This document shows positions 17,384 through 26,380 of a stretch of 64,000 bases of DNA, in pieces (position 1 is the stretch's first letter; each line of letters starts with the position of its first letter). The stretch comes from Lachnospiraceae bacterium. Lineage in GTDB: Bacteria; Bacillota; Clostridia; Lachnospirales; Lachnospiraceae. The position numbers and the translations under genes were made by a program. The DNA is taken from positions 7,501 through 71,500 of the forward strand of contig QXWW01000005.1 of the NCBI GenBank assembly GCA_009911185.1. Direction: 5' to 3'. Below the pieces are notes generated by a model. That model worked only from the letters and a program-made list of their open reading frames with translations, was not told the DNA's origin and ran no database searches.

Positions 17384-18676
17384 TTATACAACTCTCAGCG
17401 CCGCCACCACTTTCATGATATGGTTTTGTTCCATCGACGCTGTAATTTCACCCTCCATACGATGCATAAGCTGGCGGCAGATATACAACCCCAGTCCGCT
17501 GCCAGGTTGTTTTGCCACATTGCTTCCGCGAAAAAAACTGTCGAAAATATGGGACAGCTCTTTTGACGGCAGCTGACAGCCGCTGTTTTTTATTATGATA
17601 AGATATTCCTCCTCCTGTCTTTGGGCCGTAAGATCAATCCACACGCCATCCCCATATTTGATGGCGTTTTCCACTACATTCTGTATCACTTCCACCAGAC
17701 GATCAAAATCTGCGTATACCAAACACTCGGGAATGTCTCCCATATGAAAGTTTATCTGGCTTAACGCCATTTTCTCCTGATAATATAAACGGATCTCCCG
17801 CAATACTCTGCCAATATAAATCTCCTGGTTCTGCACCTGAAAATCCAGAAAATCCTCATTGGAAGCACGAATGATCTCTGAAATATATTTTTCAATCTCA
17901 TCTGCTTTCTGATTGATATATTTTGCAATTTCCTGCTTTTTTTCCTCCTCATAAAGATTCCTGCCAATGGCTCTGGCGTAAAGCTTAATTGCGCTCAAAG
18001 GAGTTTTAATGTCATGTGACAATGACAAAAGCAGCATCTTTTTTTCTTTTTGAAGCTCCAGTTCCCGGCGTTTCTGTTCTTCCAAATGCTCTCTGAGCAG
18101 ATCCATGCCCCAGAGGAATCTGCCAAAAAAACGGTTTCTATTCTCCTGTAACGGTACCGTCAGGTTTCCCTTAGAGAGCTGGTAGGGCAATTGGCAAAAT
18201 TGGCGGAAAGGCTTGAGGATTTTAAAGCGGATAAAAAGTAGCATACACGACATACCTGCCAGAAATATCCCGGCCGTTCCATTGATCCACAGAAACAGTT
18301 TCTTCTCTTGGTATTCTGATGTATAAGTAATTTTATAGTAGTTTTCTGAAGTGGCGACGACTATATAATCTTCTCCGGTATTCTCCCAGAACTTCTCCTT
18401 TTCCCGGGGACTGGACAACACTCCTGTACTGCAAATTCCCGTAATCTGCTCATAGTCAGAAGCTCCTGTATACTCCAAAAGCTCCCGCAAACTCGTTACG
18501 GCGCGGTTTTTTTCTTTTTCAAATTTCTGTATCTCATGCTGTACGCGGTTACATGATATTCGGTAAACTCTTCCATTGTCCCGCTCCTGGAATTTCCAGG
18601 CCATGAAATTCAGGCAGCAAACCATTGCCAATAACAGCAATATCATTTTTACTGTCAGCCAATTAAAATCTTTCAA
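17384..18676 (-). CDS. two-component sensor histidine kinase
   Basis: 430 residues. Transmembrane helices at about 8-28 and 129-150 flank an outside domain of about 100 residues. Then come a HAMP-like linker, a DHp domain with the phospho-acceptor in LSLSHDIKTPLSAIKLYARA (about residue 222), and a HATPase domain (N box QNVVENAIKYGDG near 330, G box KQPGSGLGLYICRQL near 390). All catalytic boxes are present. The start is a TTG at 18676, spaced 9 bases from GGAAGG. It begins 5 bp after the response regulator stop. The sizeable outside domain argues against a Bce-type intramembrane-sensing kinase, which relies on its ABC permease to sense. Confidence 0.92.
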   Translation of the reverse strand: MKDFNWLTVKMILLLLAMVCCLNFMAWKFQERDNGRVYRISCNRVQHEIQKFEKEKNRAVTSLRELLEYTGASDYEQITGICSTGVLSSPREKEKFWENTGEDYIVVATSENYYKITYTSEYQEKKLFLWINGTAGIFLAGMSCMLLFIRFKILKPFRQFCQLPYQLSKGNLTVPLQENRNRFFGRFLWGMDLLREHLEEQKRRELELQKEKKMLLLSLSHDIKTPLSAIKLYARAIGRNLYEEEKKQEIAKYINQKADEIEKYISEIIRASNEDFLDFQVQNQEIYIGRVLREIRLYYQEKMALSQINFHMGDIPECLVYADFDRLVEVIQNVVENAIKYGDGVWIDLTAQRQEEEYLIIIKNSGCQLPSKELSHIFDSFFRGSNVAKQPGSGLGLYICRQLMHRMEGEITASMEQNHIMKVVAALRVV

Positions 18677-18681
18677 TTTTT

Positions 18682-19359
18682 CTAACCTTCCCCTTCAAAG
18701 ATATATCGGTAACCCACTCCCCAAACCGTGAGGATATGCTCCGGCTTTTTCGGATTATGTTCCAGTTTTTCCCGCAGCCATTTGATGTGCACGGTCAGGG
18801 TCTGCGGTTCACTCCTACTGTCAAACCCCCATATTTTGCAGAACAATTCCTCCTTGCCTATTACTTTTCCTTTGTTTTCCATGAGGTATAACAGCAGATC
18901 AAATTCTTTGGCCGTGAGCAGAACCTCCTGTCCGTTCCGGAATAGACGGCGCGCCGCTTTATCCAGACGAAGTTCCCCATCTACAATTTCCACAGAGGAA
19001 TACCGGCGTTTCATAATTCCCTGAATCTTAGCCAGAAGAATGTCTATATCATAAGGCTTCTCCATATAATCATCGGCTCCCAGCAAAAGCCCGTTCAATT
19101 TATCCTCCTTACTGTCTCTGGCGCTCAGTATGATAATGGGAGTATTGGAATTATCCCGAATCCTGCTGCACACGGCAAAACCGTCGAGACCGGGGAGCAC
19201 CAGATCCAAAAGCACCAGCTTCGCGCCTTCCGCCTCGTAGAGTTCCAGCGCTTCTTCTCCATCCAGGGCAAGATATGTGTCATACCCTTCCGCGCGAAGA
19301 AAATCTGACAACAGGCCTCCGATTTCTTCATTATCTTCCACTACAAGAATATCCGCCAT
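18682..19359 (-). CDS. OmpR-family response regulator
   Basis: 225 residues. An N-terminal receiver (ILVVEDNEEIGGLL acidic pocket, phospho-acceptor Asp near 52 in LVLLDLVLPGLDGF, later ADDYMEKPYDIDILLAKI) is followed by a winged-helix DNA-binding domain (LTAKEFDLLLYLMENKGKVI, HIKWLREKLE, TVWGVGYRYIFE). ATG 19359 has GGAGG 4 bases upstream; the longer frame to 19386 overlaps only the spacer. It is encoded between the ABC transporter genes and the kinase gene and likely controls that transporter's promoter. Confidence 0.95.
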   Translation of the reverse strand: MADILVVEDNEEIGGLLSDFLRAEGYDTYLALDGEEALELYEAEGAKLVLLDLVLPGLDGFAVCSRIRDNSNTPIIILSARDSKEDKLNGLLLGADDYMEKPYDIDILLAKIQGIMKRRYSSVEIVDGELRLDKAARRLFRNGQEVLLTAKEFDLLLYLMENKGKVIGKEELFCKIWGFDSRSEPQTLTVHIKWLREKLEHNPKKPEHILTVWGVGYRYIFEGEG

Positions 19360-19379
19360 GTTTCCTCCATTCCGGAATG

Positions 19380-20198
19380 TTACCATCCCATTTCTATCAG
19401 CCAGCTATTTAACTTCCGTTCCCGTTCCCGCAGCAGTTTCTCCATATCGACGGCTTCCTGCTCATTGTCTTTGCCTCCCAGGTTAACATCCGCGCCGCAA
19501 TAAAGTTTTCCCAGGGGAAGCTCCCCTTTTATATTTCCATCTACAATATACAATATTCTGCTGCATTTTGCAGCAACTTTCATATCATGCGTTACCAGCA
19601 TAATAGTGGCGCCCTCTGCATTTAGCTTATTTAATTCCTTCATAACTTCCTCAGACGCCCCCCGGTTCAAGGCTCCGGTGGGTTCGTCCGCGAATAAAAT
19701 CCGCGGACGGTTGATCATGCTCCGGCAAATACAGGCACGCTGTAGCTGCCCTCCGGAAACCTCGGTAATATCGTTTTCTGCAATTTCACTGATTCCCAAT
19801 CTGCGCATTAAGGCTGCTGCATAAGCATCTATTTCTTTTTGGCTGCGTTCCTTATTTTGAGACTGGTATGCCGGAAGAAGGATATTATCCATTACCGTAA
19901 GATTCTTCAGCATATACATCTGCTGAAAGATAAATCCCATCTCATTGAGCCTCACATTTGCCAGTTCTTTTTCTTTTAACTGTGTGATTGTCTTTCCCGC
20001 CAGAATAACTTTCCCCGCCGTGGGGCGATCCATACCAGACACACTGTAGAGCAGCGTAGATTTTCCAGAACCAGATGGTCCCATAACTGCCGCCATTTCT
20101 CCCTGCTCAATGGTAAAATTCACATTTTTTAAGACATTATTCTGTCTTTTATTCGTAATATACGTCTTACATAAATCCACTACACGCAACGCTTCCAT
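19380..20198 (-). CDS. ABC transporter ATP-binding protein
   Basis: 272 residues, one ABC ATPase domain of the MacB/LolD/BceA type. Walker A is GPSGSGKST, the Q-loop is FIFQQMYMLKNLTV, the signature is EVSGGQLQRACICRSM, Walker B is ILFADEPTGALN, and the switch histidine is in MLVTHDMKVAA. The C-terminal about 45 residues are an extra charged helical tail. ATG 20198 has GGAGG 6 bases upstream. It pairs with the FtsX-type permease 88 bp upstream to make an export or lipid-peptide-stress transporter. Confidence 0.95.
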   Translation of the reverse strand: MEALRVVDLCKTYITNKRQNNVLKNVNFTIEQGEMAAVMGPSGSGKSTLLYSVSGMDRPTAGKVILAGKTITQLKEKELANVRLNEMGFIFQQMYMLKNLTVMDNILLPAYQSQNKERSQKEIDAYAAALMRRLGISEIAENDITEVSGGQLQRACICRSMINRPRILFADEPTGALNRGASEEVMKELNKLNAEGATIMLVTHDMKVAAKCSRILYIVDGNIKGELPLGKLYCGADVNLGGKDNEQEAVDMEKLLRERERKLNSWLIEMGW

Positions 20199-20286
20199 AT
20201 CTTTCCTCCATTCATTCATTATGTATTATATAAGTTTCCATCTACGCCCCGGACCTTTCTCATACCTCAGGCCCCGCTGCGACATG

Positions 20287-22674
20287 TTATTCCATATTAT
20301 TTATTTCTTGCACGGAGATTCTGCGCACTCTCTGCATCGTGATAAAACAGGCCGTTACCGTTGCCAAAAACAACGCCAGGGGGTAAATTCCATAAATCTC
20401 CAGCGGATTTACCACAAAATCTATTTTTGTGGCGCCCATAATCTGAAATACTTTTCCTGAAGTAACCTGTGAAAAATAATTTCCGGTCAAAGCGCCTGCG
20501 ACAATTCCCGCAAACAATACCAGCATAATCCTTTTCGTCTGCCATGCAATAAGGTCGCGGTCAGAAAAACCTATTGCTTTAAGCATCCCCAGTTCTGCCT
20601 GTTCCCGTATCAGGAACATTTTCTGCATCAAAACCACCACCAGGATATTAATGGTAATTACAACCATTAGAATCATAAGTTTCAGGGAATCTAACTGCTG
20701 GGAAATGCCTCCTACCATATGATCGATAAACTCCTGGACCGTCTGAACCCTTGCTTCTGGAAATATTTTTTTTACCCGTTCGATGATTGCGGGCAGATCT
20801 TCTCCCCCATCTTTTAAACAGACCTGAATGCCAAAGCCGCCGGCCTGCGCGGTATAATCCAACTCTGCGTGCTCTGTAAAACGGATTCCCTGTCCCATAT
20901 TGTTCATACTCTGATACAAAGCCGTTATAAGATAGGGTTCCTCTTTTCCCTCAATTGTGATATAAACGGTATCTCCTACAGCCGCGTCAATTTTTTCCGC
21001 CACAATATGGGTCATGGCAATCTCATTCTTATAAACAGGCGCTGAACCCTCATCATAAAAATAGTCTTCCATCCTGGTATTGAGCCCCTGAAGAGAAAAG
21101 CTCTGGAAGGATTTATCGCCTTTGCGTACCTTTAAACGAAAAAACACTTCCGTACATACATTTTCCACTGGTATCTTCTCCTGCTCCAAAACGGTTTTTA
21201 TTTCTGACATATAATCATAATGCTTCTGTTTTTCTCCTGACAGCATAAGTTCTGACGTCTTCTCACTATTCACTATAAAAAAATCACATTTCTGCGTGCC
21301 AAACCATTCTAGCAGTCCGTCGCTTCTCAAAGTATTAATGGTATTGACTGGCATAATGACCAGCCACAATCCCAGCATCCCCGTTATGGCAAGCACCAGA
21401 TATTTGCGAAACTCTGAGGCCACATCATTACATGCCAGAAATGTGGTGGGCTTTCTGCGGCTCCCCTGCAGCCGTAAGACGCCTTTCCTGCAAAAACGTT
21501 CCCCATTATTGCCTTTTCGTATGGCGTCCATAGGCGTCATTTTTTTTATTTTTCCAGTACTATGATAAGCGGATAATGTAACCATTAGCATCATCACAAA
21601 GCTGACCAGGAATTGGAATCTGGCGTCTGTACCGCTGTTTTCTATTACCAGCTTTTGTGTTGCCTGGCCAATCAAAAGCCGGCTGAACGGAATGCTTACT
21701 AAAAATCCCAAAAACGCCCCTGCCGCCGCCAGCACAAAATATTTCGCCGTATACAATTTCCGTATAGCGCTGGTTTGCAGACCAATGGCTTTCATTATGC
21801 CAATTTCTTTATAATCTTCATTCACAGTAAAGACAATGGTAAATTTAAGCATCACCAGTGCGATGGCAATCAGGCAGACGCTGACGCTTAAAATCACTGC
21901 CGCAATCACCATCTCCATTATATAACTTGTTTTTATGAGTTTTTTGTCGCCGCCAAAAAACACATTCAACCCCTGATTGTTATAGGCAGTCTCAAATTCT
22001 TCCAGTTCACTGCAATAGACAGAATACGTTTTTCCCTGTGGAACCCCTCCTTCACCGCGCACCTTTTCATAATCAGACTGAGATATCAGCATACGTTCCG
22101 AACCCATCATATCCGATCCCAGAAACGCGTCTTTAAAGCCGCCTTCCACTGTAAAAACCATCCTAAAACCATTGTCTGTAGAAATAACAATCTGAGCTCC
22201 CTTTTTCAGACGGCTCCTTAGCATACTCTTCTGGCTCAGATAGATACTTCCCTCTTCTATTGCGGTTAGTTCCTGGTTATCCTCCGAAAAAAATTTCTGG
22301 CCTTTCAGGGCAAAGCTACTCAAAATTATCGTATCGTTCTGTTCTACATCCCCCCCGTCCGTGCGCTGAATCTGTTTCTTGGTGAGATAGAGCACATCAT
22401 CCGTAAAATACTCTGACACCTGCTTTTGGTTTTTCAGGAAATTCTCAATTTCATCATCTTTGGAGGAGTTATTATGCTGGCTCTCCCCCATCGTCATAAT
22501 CGTATAATCTGCCATTTGAGATTTTTCCATAAATTCATCTATGCCATTTTGAATAATCAAAAAATTATTGAGGCTCCCCGCCACAAAAGTAACGGATAGA
22601 AAAATAAACAACAGCAGAATCAGGTTAATGGACCTTTTGCGTCTTAAATCTTTTTTTAATATTCTTATATTCAT
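20287..22674 (-). CDS. FtsX-type ABC transporter permease
   Basis: 795 residues. An N-terminal helix (about 17-36) is followed by a large outside domain (about 37-255), three helices of a first FtsX block (about 256-375), a further helix near 425, a second outside domain, and a final FtsX triplet (about 665-790). That gives eight predicted membrane segments in two FtsX units. GAAAGGAG precedes the ATG at 22674. With the ATPase and two-component genes it looks like an antimicrobial-peptide or envelope-stress ABC system; the cargo is unknown. Bce-type permeases have ten segments with one big loop, so this is a related but different architecture. Confidence 0.88.
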   Translation of the reverse strand: MNIRILKKDLRRKRSINLILLLFIFLSVTFVAGSLNNFLIIQNGIDEFMEKSQMADYTIMTMGESQHNNSSKDDEIENFLKNQKQVSEYFTDDVLYLTKKQIQRTDGGDVEQNDTIILSSFALKGQKFFSEDNQELTAIEEGSIYLSQKSMLRSRLKKGAQIVISTDNGFRMVFTVEGGFKDAFLGSDMMGSERMLISQSDYEKVRGEGGVPQGKTYSVYCSELEEFETAYNNQGLNVFFGGDKKLIKTSYIMEMVIAAVILSVSVCLIAIALVMLKFTIVFTVNEDYKEIGIMKAIGLQTSAIRKLYTAKYFVLAAAGAFLGFLVSIPFSRLLIGQATQKLVIENSGTDARFQFLVSFVMMLMVTLSAYHSTGKIKKMTPMDAIRKGNNGERFCRKGVLRLQGSRRKPTTFLACNDVASEFRKYLVLAITGMLGLWLVIMPVNTINTLRSDGLLEWFGTQKCDFFIVNSEKTSELMLSGEKQKHYDYMSEIKTVLEQEKIPVENVCTEVFFRLKVRKGDKSFQSFSLQGLNTRMEDYFYDEGSAPVYKNEIAMTHIVAEKIDAAVGDTVYITIEGKEEPYLITALYQSMNNMGQGIRFTEHAELDYTAQAGGFGIQVCLKDGGEDLPAIIERVKKIFPEARVQTVQEFIDHMVGGISQQLDSLKLMILMVVITINILVVVLMQKMFLIREQAELGMLKAIGFSDRDLIAWQTKRIMLVLFAGIVAGALTGNYFSQVTSGKVFQIMGATKIDFVVNPLEIYGIYPLALFLATVTACFITMQRVRRISVQEINNME

Positions 22675-22873
22675 AAGACCGCTCCTTTCTGCCGTTACTG
22701 TACCATGGAAATTATTAATAAATCCTTAAATACCGTCTTAGCAAAATCATATTTTAAAAATATTTTCGTTTACTGAAAAAATGTCTTACCTTTCGTGCGG
22801 CTGCGCATCTTCTTTTTTATCGAAAGGCATTTCTTCACTTTAAGACAGCAAAATCTTTCTGAATAGAAAATAA

Positions 22874-22912
22874 CGGAGTAAAACCTTAAACCTATGTAAG
22901 ATTTTACCCCGG
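22874..22912 (-). terminator. hairpin, second terminator or leader attenuator
   Basis: CGG-A-GTAAAA-C-CTTA (22874-22888) pairs with TAAG-A-TTTTAC-C-CCG (22897-22911), with two mismatches and an 8-nt loop. On the minus strand a T-rich stretch (TTATTTTCTATT) follows. It lies 200 bp before the permease start, so it could end readthrough or attenuate the permease message. Confidence 0.5.
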
Positions 22913-23011
22913 TTCTCTCTTAACTTCCATTTTACTTAAATGTGTGATTACAAATAGAACAAACCCTTATTAATATCCAGGAGGTTCCATCGTAAAATCA
23001 ATCCTGCCAAA

Positions 23012-23050
23012 GATACAAAGGAGCCGCTGACCTCACATGCCATCGGCTCC
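23012..23050 (-). terminator. terminator after the NSS symporter gene
   Basis: On the minus strand GGAGCCG (23050-23044) pairs with CGGCTCC (23026-23020), followed by TTTGTATCTTT. It lies about 105 bp after the symporter stop. Confidence 0.65.
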
Positions 23051-23154
23051 CCTGACTGGTGTACTGCCCTTTCCCCCACATTCTTCCGTTTCATCCATGG
23101 TACTCTATATTAATCTTTTCCAACCTGATTTCCCTCAAAACACACTTGCTCCGG

Positions 23155-24561
23155 CTAAATTATGGTCAAAATTCCCACTGATTTTAACAATAAAATTACC
23201 AGCAGAACGGGCGCAATATACTTGATCATCACGGTATAAAGACCGCGTCTTCCAAACTTTGCCCCTCCTTTTTCTGCCTCTTCTATGATGGTTTTGGGCT
23301 TCAAAATCCATCCAATCAATATACAGGTTCCAATTGCCACCAAAGGCATAAACAAGTTGTTGCTCAGGTAATCCATAACATCCAATATCTGCGCCGTCGC
23401 GCCATTGGGAAGTTTAAGTTCGAAATACCATTTATTGTAACCCAGGCAGACTACGATACCTCCAATTAATGCAATTGCCGTTTCAATCAGACAGGCTTTG
23501 ATTCTGGACAGATGAAATTTATCCATGAGGCTGGACACCACCGCTTCCATAATAGAAATGGCGCTGGTGAGCGCTGCGAACAGCACCATGGCAAAAAAGA
23601 AACATCCAACCAGATTTCCTGCCCGGCCCATGGCGGAAAACACTTTAGGCAGCGATACAAACATCAGGCCCGGCCCGGAGGCGTTCATTCCCTCCCGGCC
23701 CATAAAGGTATACACTGCCGGAATGATCATGACGCCAGCAAGAAATGCCACTACCGTATCAAAAATCTCAATCTGGTTAATCGAACGCACCAGATTATCA
23801 TCATCCTTGACATAGGAACCATATGCCACCATAATTCCCATGGCGACGCTGAGGCTGAAAAACAACTGCCCCATGGCGTCCAGCAGAACTGTAAAGAAAC
23901 CTTTCACTGTCATCCCGCTAAAATCCGGGACGGTATAAATCCAAAGCCCCTGAAGACCGGTTCTGGTAACGCCCTGGTCATCAGTATGAGATATCGTCAG
24001 AGAGAATATAGCAATTCCAAGCACCAGTAAAATCAATATCGGCATGAGAACCTTTGAAAATGTTTCTATTCCTTTGTTGACACCACGAATCACGATAAAC
24101 GCCACTACAAAAAGAAAGACCAGCATCAGCACAATGGGCGAAACCTCACCTGTAATATGCTCTGTGAAATACCCGTCTGCTGCCGCCTGCGTTCCATCTC
24201 CAGTCAGATATGCAAGAAAATATTTTACCACCCAGCCGCCGATTACACAGTAATAGGGCATAATGATAATTGGAACCAGACAGGCAATCACGCCCAGAAA
24301 TCCCCATTGCGGATGCATCTTCCCATAAGCTGTAAGCGGGCTTTGTTTCGTCTTCCTTCCGATGGCAATCTCAGTTGCCAAAAGCGTAAATCCGAACGTT
24401 AACGCCAATATCAGGTATATCACCAGATACAGTCCGCCGCCGTCTTTCGCCGCCAGATAAGGAAACCGCCAGATATTTCCCAAACCTACGGCGCTACCTG
24501 CCGCCGCCAGTACAAAACCGATAGAACCTGAAAACGAGTTTCTGTTTTTTTCTTTATTCAT
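23155..24561 (-). CDS. neurotransmitter:sodium symporter (NSS) family transporter
   Basis: 468 residues, eleven or twelve transmembrane helices. The N-terminal signature is clear: GFVLAAAGSAVGLGNIWRFP, where the backbone and side chains form the sodium and substrate sites in LeuT-type carriers, followed by GGGLYLVIYL. Later segments (GQLFFSLSVAMGIMVAYGSY, LFAALTSAISIMEAVVSSLM) correspond to helices 6-8. It probably imports an amino acid with sodium; bacterial homologues carry tryptophan, leucine, tyrosine or alanine. ATG 24561 is preceded by GGAGGAGG. It is divergent from terD with a 183-bp promoter gap and appears monocistronic. Confidence 0.93.
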   Translation of the reverse strand: MNKEKNRNSFSGSIGFVLAAAGSAVGLGNIWRFPYLAAKDGGGLYLVIYLILALTFGFTLLATEIAIGRKTKQSPLTAYGKMHPQWGFLGVIACLVPIIIMPYYCVIGGWVVKYFLAYLTGDGTQAAADGYFTEHITGEVSPIVLMLVFLFVVAFIVIRGVNKGIETFSKVLMPILILLVLGIAIFSLTISHTDDQGVTRTGLQGLWIYTVPDFSGMTVKGFFTVLLDAMGQLFFSLSVAMGIMVAYGSYVKDDDNLVRSINQIEIFDTVVAFLAGVMIIPAVYTFMGREGMNASGPGLMFVSLPKVFSAMGRAGNLVGCFFFAMVLFAALTSAISIMEAVVSSLMDKFHLSRIKACLIETAIALIGGIVVCLGYNKWYFELKLPNGATAQILDVMDYLSNNLFMPLVAIGTCILIGWILKPKTIIEEAEKGGAKFGRRGLYTVMIKYIAPVLLVILLLKSVGILTII

Positions 24562-24744
24562 TCTTTCCTCCTCCATTTATGTAATCTCTTCTATTGTACT
24601 GGCTTTTTTCCGTTTTTACAAGTATTCTTTTTTATCTCCGCACTCCTGTCTTTGGCAACGTATTTGAAATCTCATTAATTTCATATGGCAATCACGCAAG
24701 ATTTCTGATAAAATGATAGATAATTAACTTCAAGGAGGTTACAA

Positions 24745-25647
24745 ATGATAGAGATTCCCATGCGGTCCTCGCCGCCTCTGGACTGCAATTCTATTTTACA
24801 TATTAACACGTCTGTTAAAAATGCCTGGAATCTGACACAATCCAATACGGATAGGGGAGCATCCAACGGCAATCTGTTGCAGAACACTGATAATTATCAG
24901 GTTACCGGAAATTTCACGCAAAACACTGGAAACATTATAGAGGATACTGGACATTCCATCCAAAATACCGGCAACGTCATACAAGGCTCTGATAATTTTC
25001 ATGGCGCAGGCAACATTATGCAAAGTACCGGGTATTTCACCCAGTCCGCGGGATCTTTGCCTGTGGCGGCTGCTCCAGAAATAGTTGTTCCGCCTCTGGT
25101 CCACCAGATAAAGAAAGGGCAGAAAACGCCTCTGGATCCCTCCGGAACGGTACAACATATTCATGTGTGCCTGGGATGGAATGTCATAAATCCTCAGTGT
25201 GATCTGGATGTATCTGCATTTATTCTGGATTCAAACGGAAAAGTGTTGGGCGACGACTGGTTTGTATTTTACGGCCAGGAATACAGTCCTGATAAAAGCG
25301 TGCATTTTTCTCTTTCCAGCCACACGGACCGGGAATTTATCTCGGTTGATTTGAGACGTATAAACCCTGCGGCGGCTAAAATTGTATTTGTGCTCACCAT
25401 AAACGAAGCGGTTACGCATCATCTGAATTTCAGCATGGTCAAGGACGCCTATCTGCGTATTCTGGACGCAGGCAGCGGACGGGAACTGGTAAGTTTTCAG
25501 ATGACTGACTATTACCCCAATGTAATTTCCATGATGATCGGTGAAATCTATCTATATCAAGGAACATGGAAATGCCATGCTATTGGAAACGGCGTCGCCA
25601 GAGATTTAGCTGGACTATGCCAGTTATACGGCGTTGAGACAGTCTGA
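24745..25647 (+). CDS. TerD-domain protein with N-terminal heptapeptide repeats
   Basis: 300 residues. Residues about 120-300 form a TerD domain, a calcium-binding stress-protein fold: QCDLDVSAFILDSNGKVLGD, DWFVFYGQEYSPDKSVHF, FISVDLRRINPAAAKIVFVL. Residues 42-104 hold nine tandem units of seven residues (two of six) with pattern G-N-x-x-Q-N/S-T, such as GNFTQNT, GNIIEDT, GHSIQNT and GNVIQGS. I know of no TerD protein with this extension. A proline-rich linker (about 108-118) joins the parts. AAGGAGG precedes the ATG. A possible extended -10 TGATAAAAT is at 24706-24714. No secretion signal is seen, so it is probably cytosolic. It is coupled to an AIM24-like gene 17 bp downstream. Confidence 0.85.
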   Translation: MIEIPMRSSPPLDCNSILHINTSVKNAWNLTQSNTDRGASNGNLLQNTDNYQVTGNFTQNTGNIIEDTGHSIQNTGNVIQGSDNFHGAGNIMQSTGYFTQSAGSLPVAAAPEIVVPPLVHQIKKGQKTPLDPSGTVQHIHVCLGWNVINPQCDLDVSAFILDSNGKVLGDDWFVFYGQEYSPDKSVHFSLSSHTDREFISVDLRRINPAAAKIVFVLTINEAVTHHLNFSMVKDAYLRILDAGSGRELVSFQMTDYYPNVISMMIGEIYLYQGTWKCHAIGNGVARDLAGLCQLYGVETV

Positions 25648-25664
25648 CAAACAGGAGGAATGAT

Positions 25665-26372
25665 ATGCTTACATTTGAAACAGTAAACGAACTGACCTTA
25701 AAGGTGACATGCACCGGCAGCGATGTACTGATCACCAGAGCCGGCGCTTTTATCGCCGGAGAAAGTTCCGGCGGCAAGAATTACAAATTTGAGAAACTGC
25801 TGTTAGGCCCGCAGAATAATTTTGTCCAGGCAGCGCTGGGTTCCCTGGCCCGCCGCGTGACAAAAGAAAATATTCCGCTGATGAAAGTTACCATGTCCGG
25901 CAATTCCGTTACCTACTACGCCAACTATGGACAGCATGTTATTGTATATAAACTGGGCAGGGGAGAAGTGATTTCTGTTGAATCTGAAAATATTCTGGCG
26001 TTTAGCCAGGATTGTAAGTATGACGTGCGCTTTATCGGCGTGGGAATTTTATCCCAGAAAGGACTGGCTACCTCGACGCTAACCGGAAATGGCGAGAATG
26101 CTTATGTTGCAATTCTCTCAGACGGAAACCCCATTGTCCTGTCAAACGTACACAACAACAGTACCATATCTGCAGACCCGGACGCTGTGATCTGCTGGAT
26201 GAGCCAGTACGGATACGGAGATCCGCAGATAAAAGCAGATTTATCCTGGAAAAACCTGATCGGACAGCATTCCGGAGAATCATATGCATTTGAATGGCCC
26301 GGAAACCAGCCCGTTTCCGTACTGATCCAGCCCTCTGAGCGGCAGGGCGGAATCCAGCTCGGTATCGACTGA
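25665..26372 (+). CDS. AIM24 family protein
   Basis: 235 residues, a beta-rich single-domain protein of the AIM24 (TIGR00266-like) family. Visible are the glycine-rich entry VLITRAGAFIAGESSGGKN, a repeated internal strand pattern, ILSQKGLATSTLTGNGENAY and DPDAVICWMSQYG. Bacterial AIM24-like proteins are often encoded with TerD genes in stress loci; their biochemistry is unknown. AGGAGG lies 6 bases before the ATG. It converges with the nucleotidyltransferase gene with only 8 bp between stops and no clear terminator. Confidence 0.85.
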   Translation: MLTFETVNELTLKVTCTGSDVLITRAGAFIAGESSGGKNYKFEKLLLGPQNNFVQAALGSLARRVTKENIPLMKVTMSGNSVTYYANYGQHVIVYKLGRGEVISVESENILAFSQDCKYDVRFIGVGILSQKGLATSTLTGNGENAYVAILSDGNPIVLSNVHNNSTISADPDAVICWMSQYGYGDPQIKADLSWKNLIGQHSGESYAFEWPGNQPVSVLIQPSERQGGIQLGID

Positions 26373-26380
26373 ACGTACAG

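Larger units (their letters stand above)
22675..23154. other. 480-bp gap between symporter and permease genes
   Basis: The gap holds the symporter terminator (23020-23050), a second imperfect 14-bp hairpin (22874-22912) and the AT-rich leader of the permease gene. A weak CCTTTCG/CGAAAGG pairing (about 22793-22830) encloses a pyrimidine-rich loop. I see no open reading frame with a ribosome binding site. Confidence 0.6.

Noticed and set aside
17384-22674. Bce-type peptide sensing and detoxification module
   Set aside because: The kinase has a real outside domain and the permease looks like two FtsX units with eight helices, so I kept the neutral ABC/two-component call.
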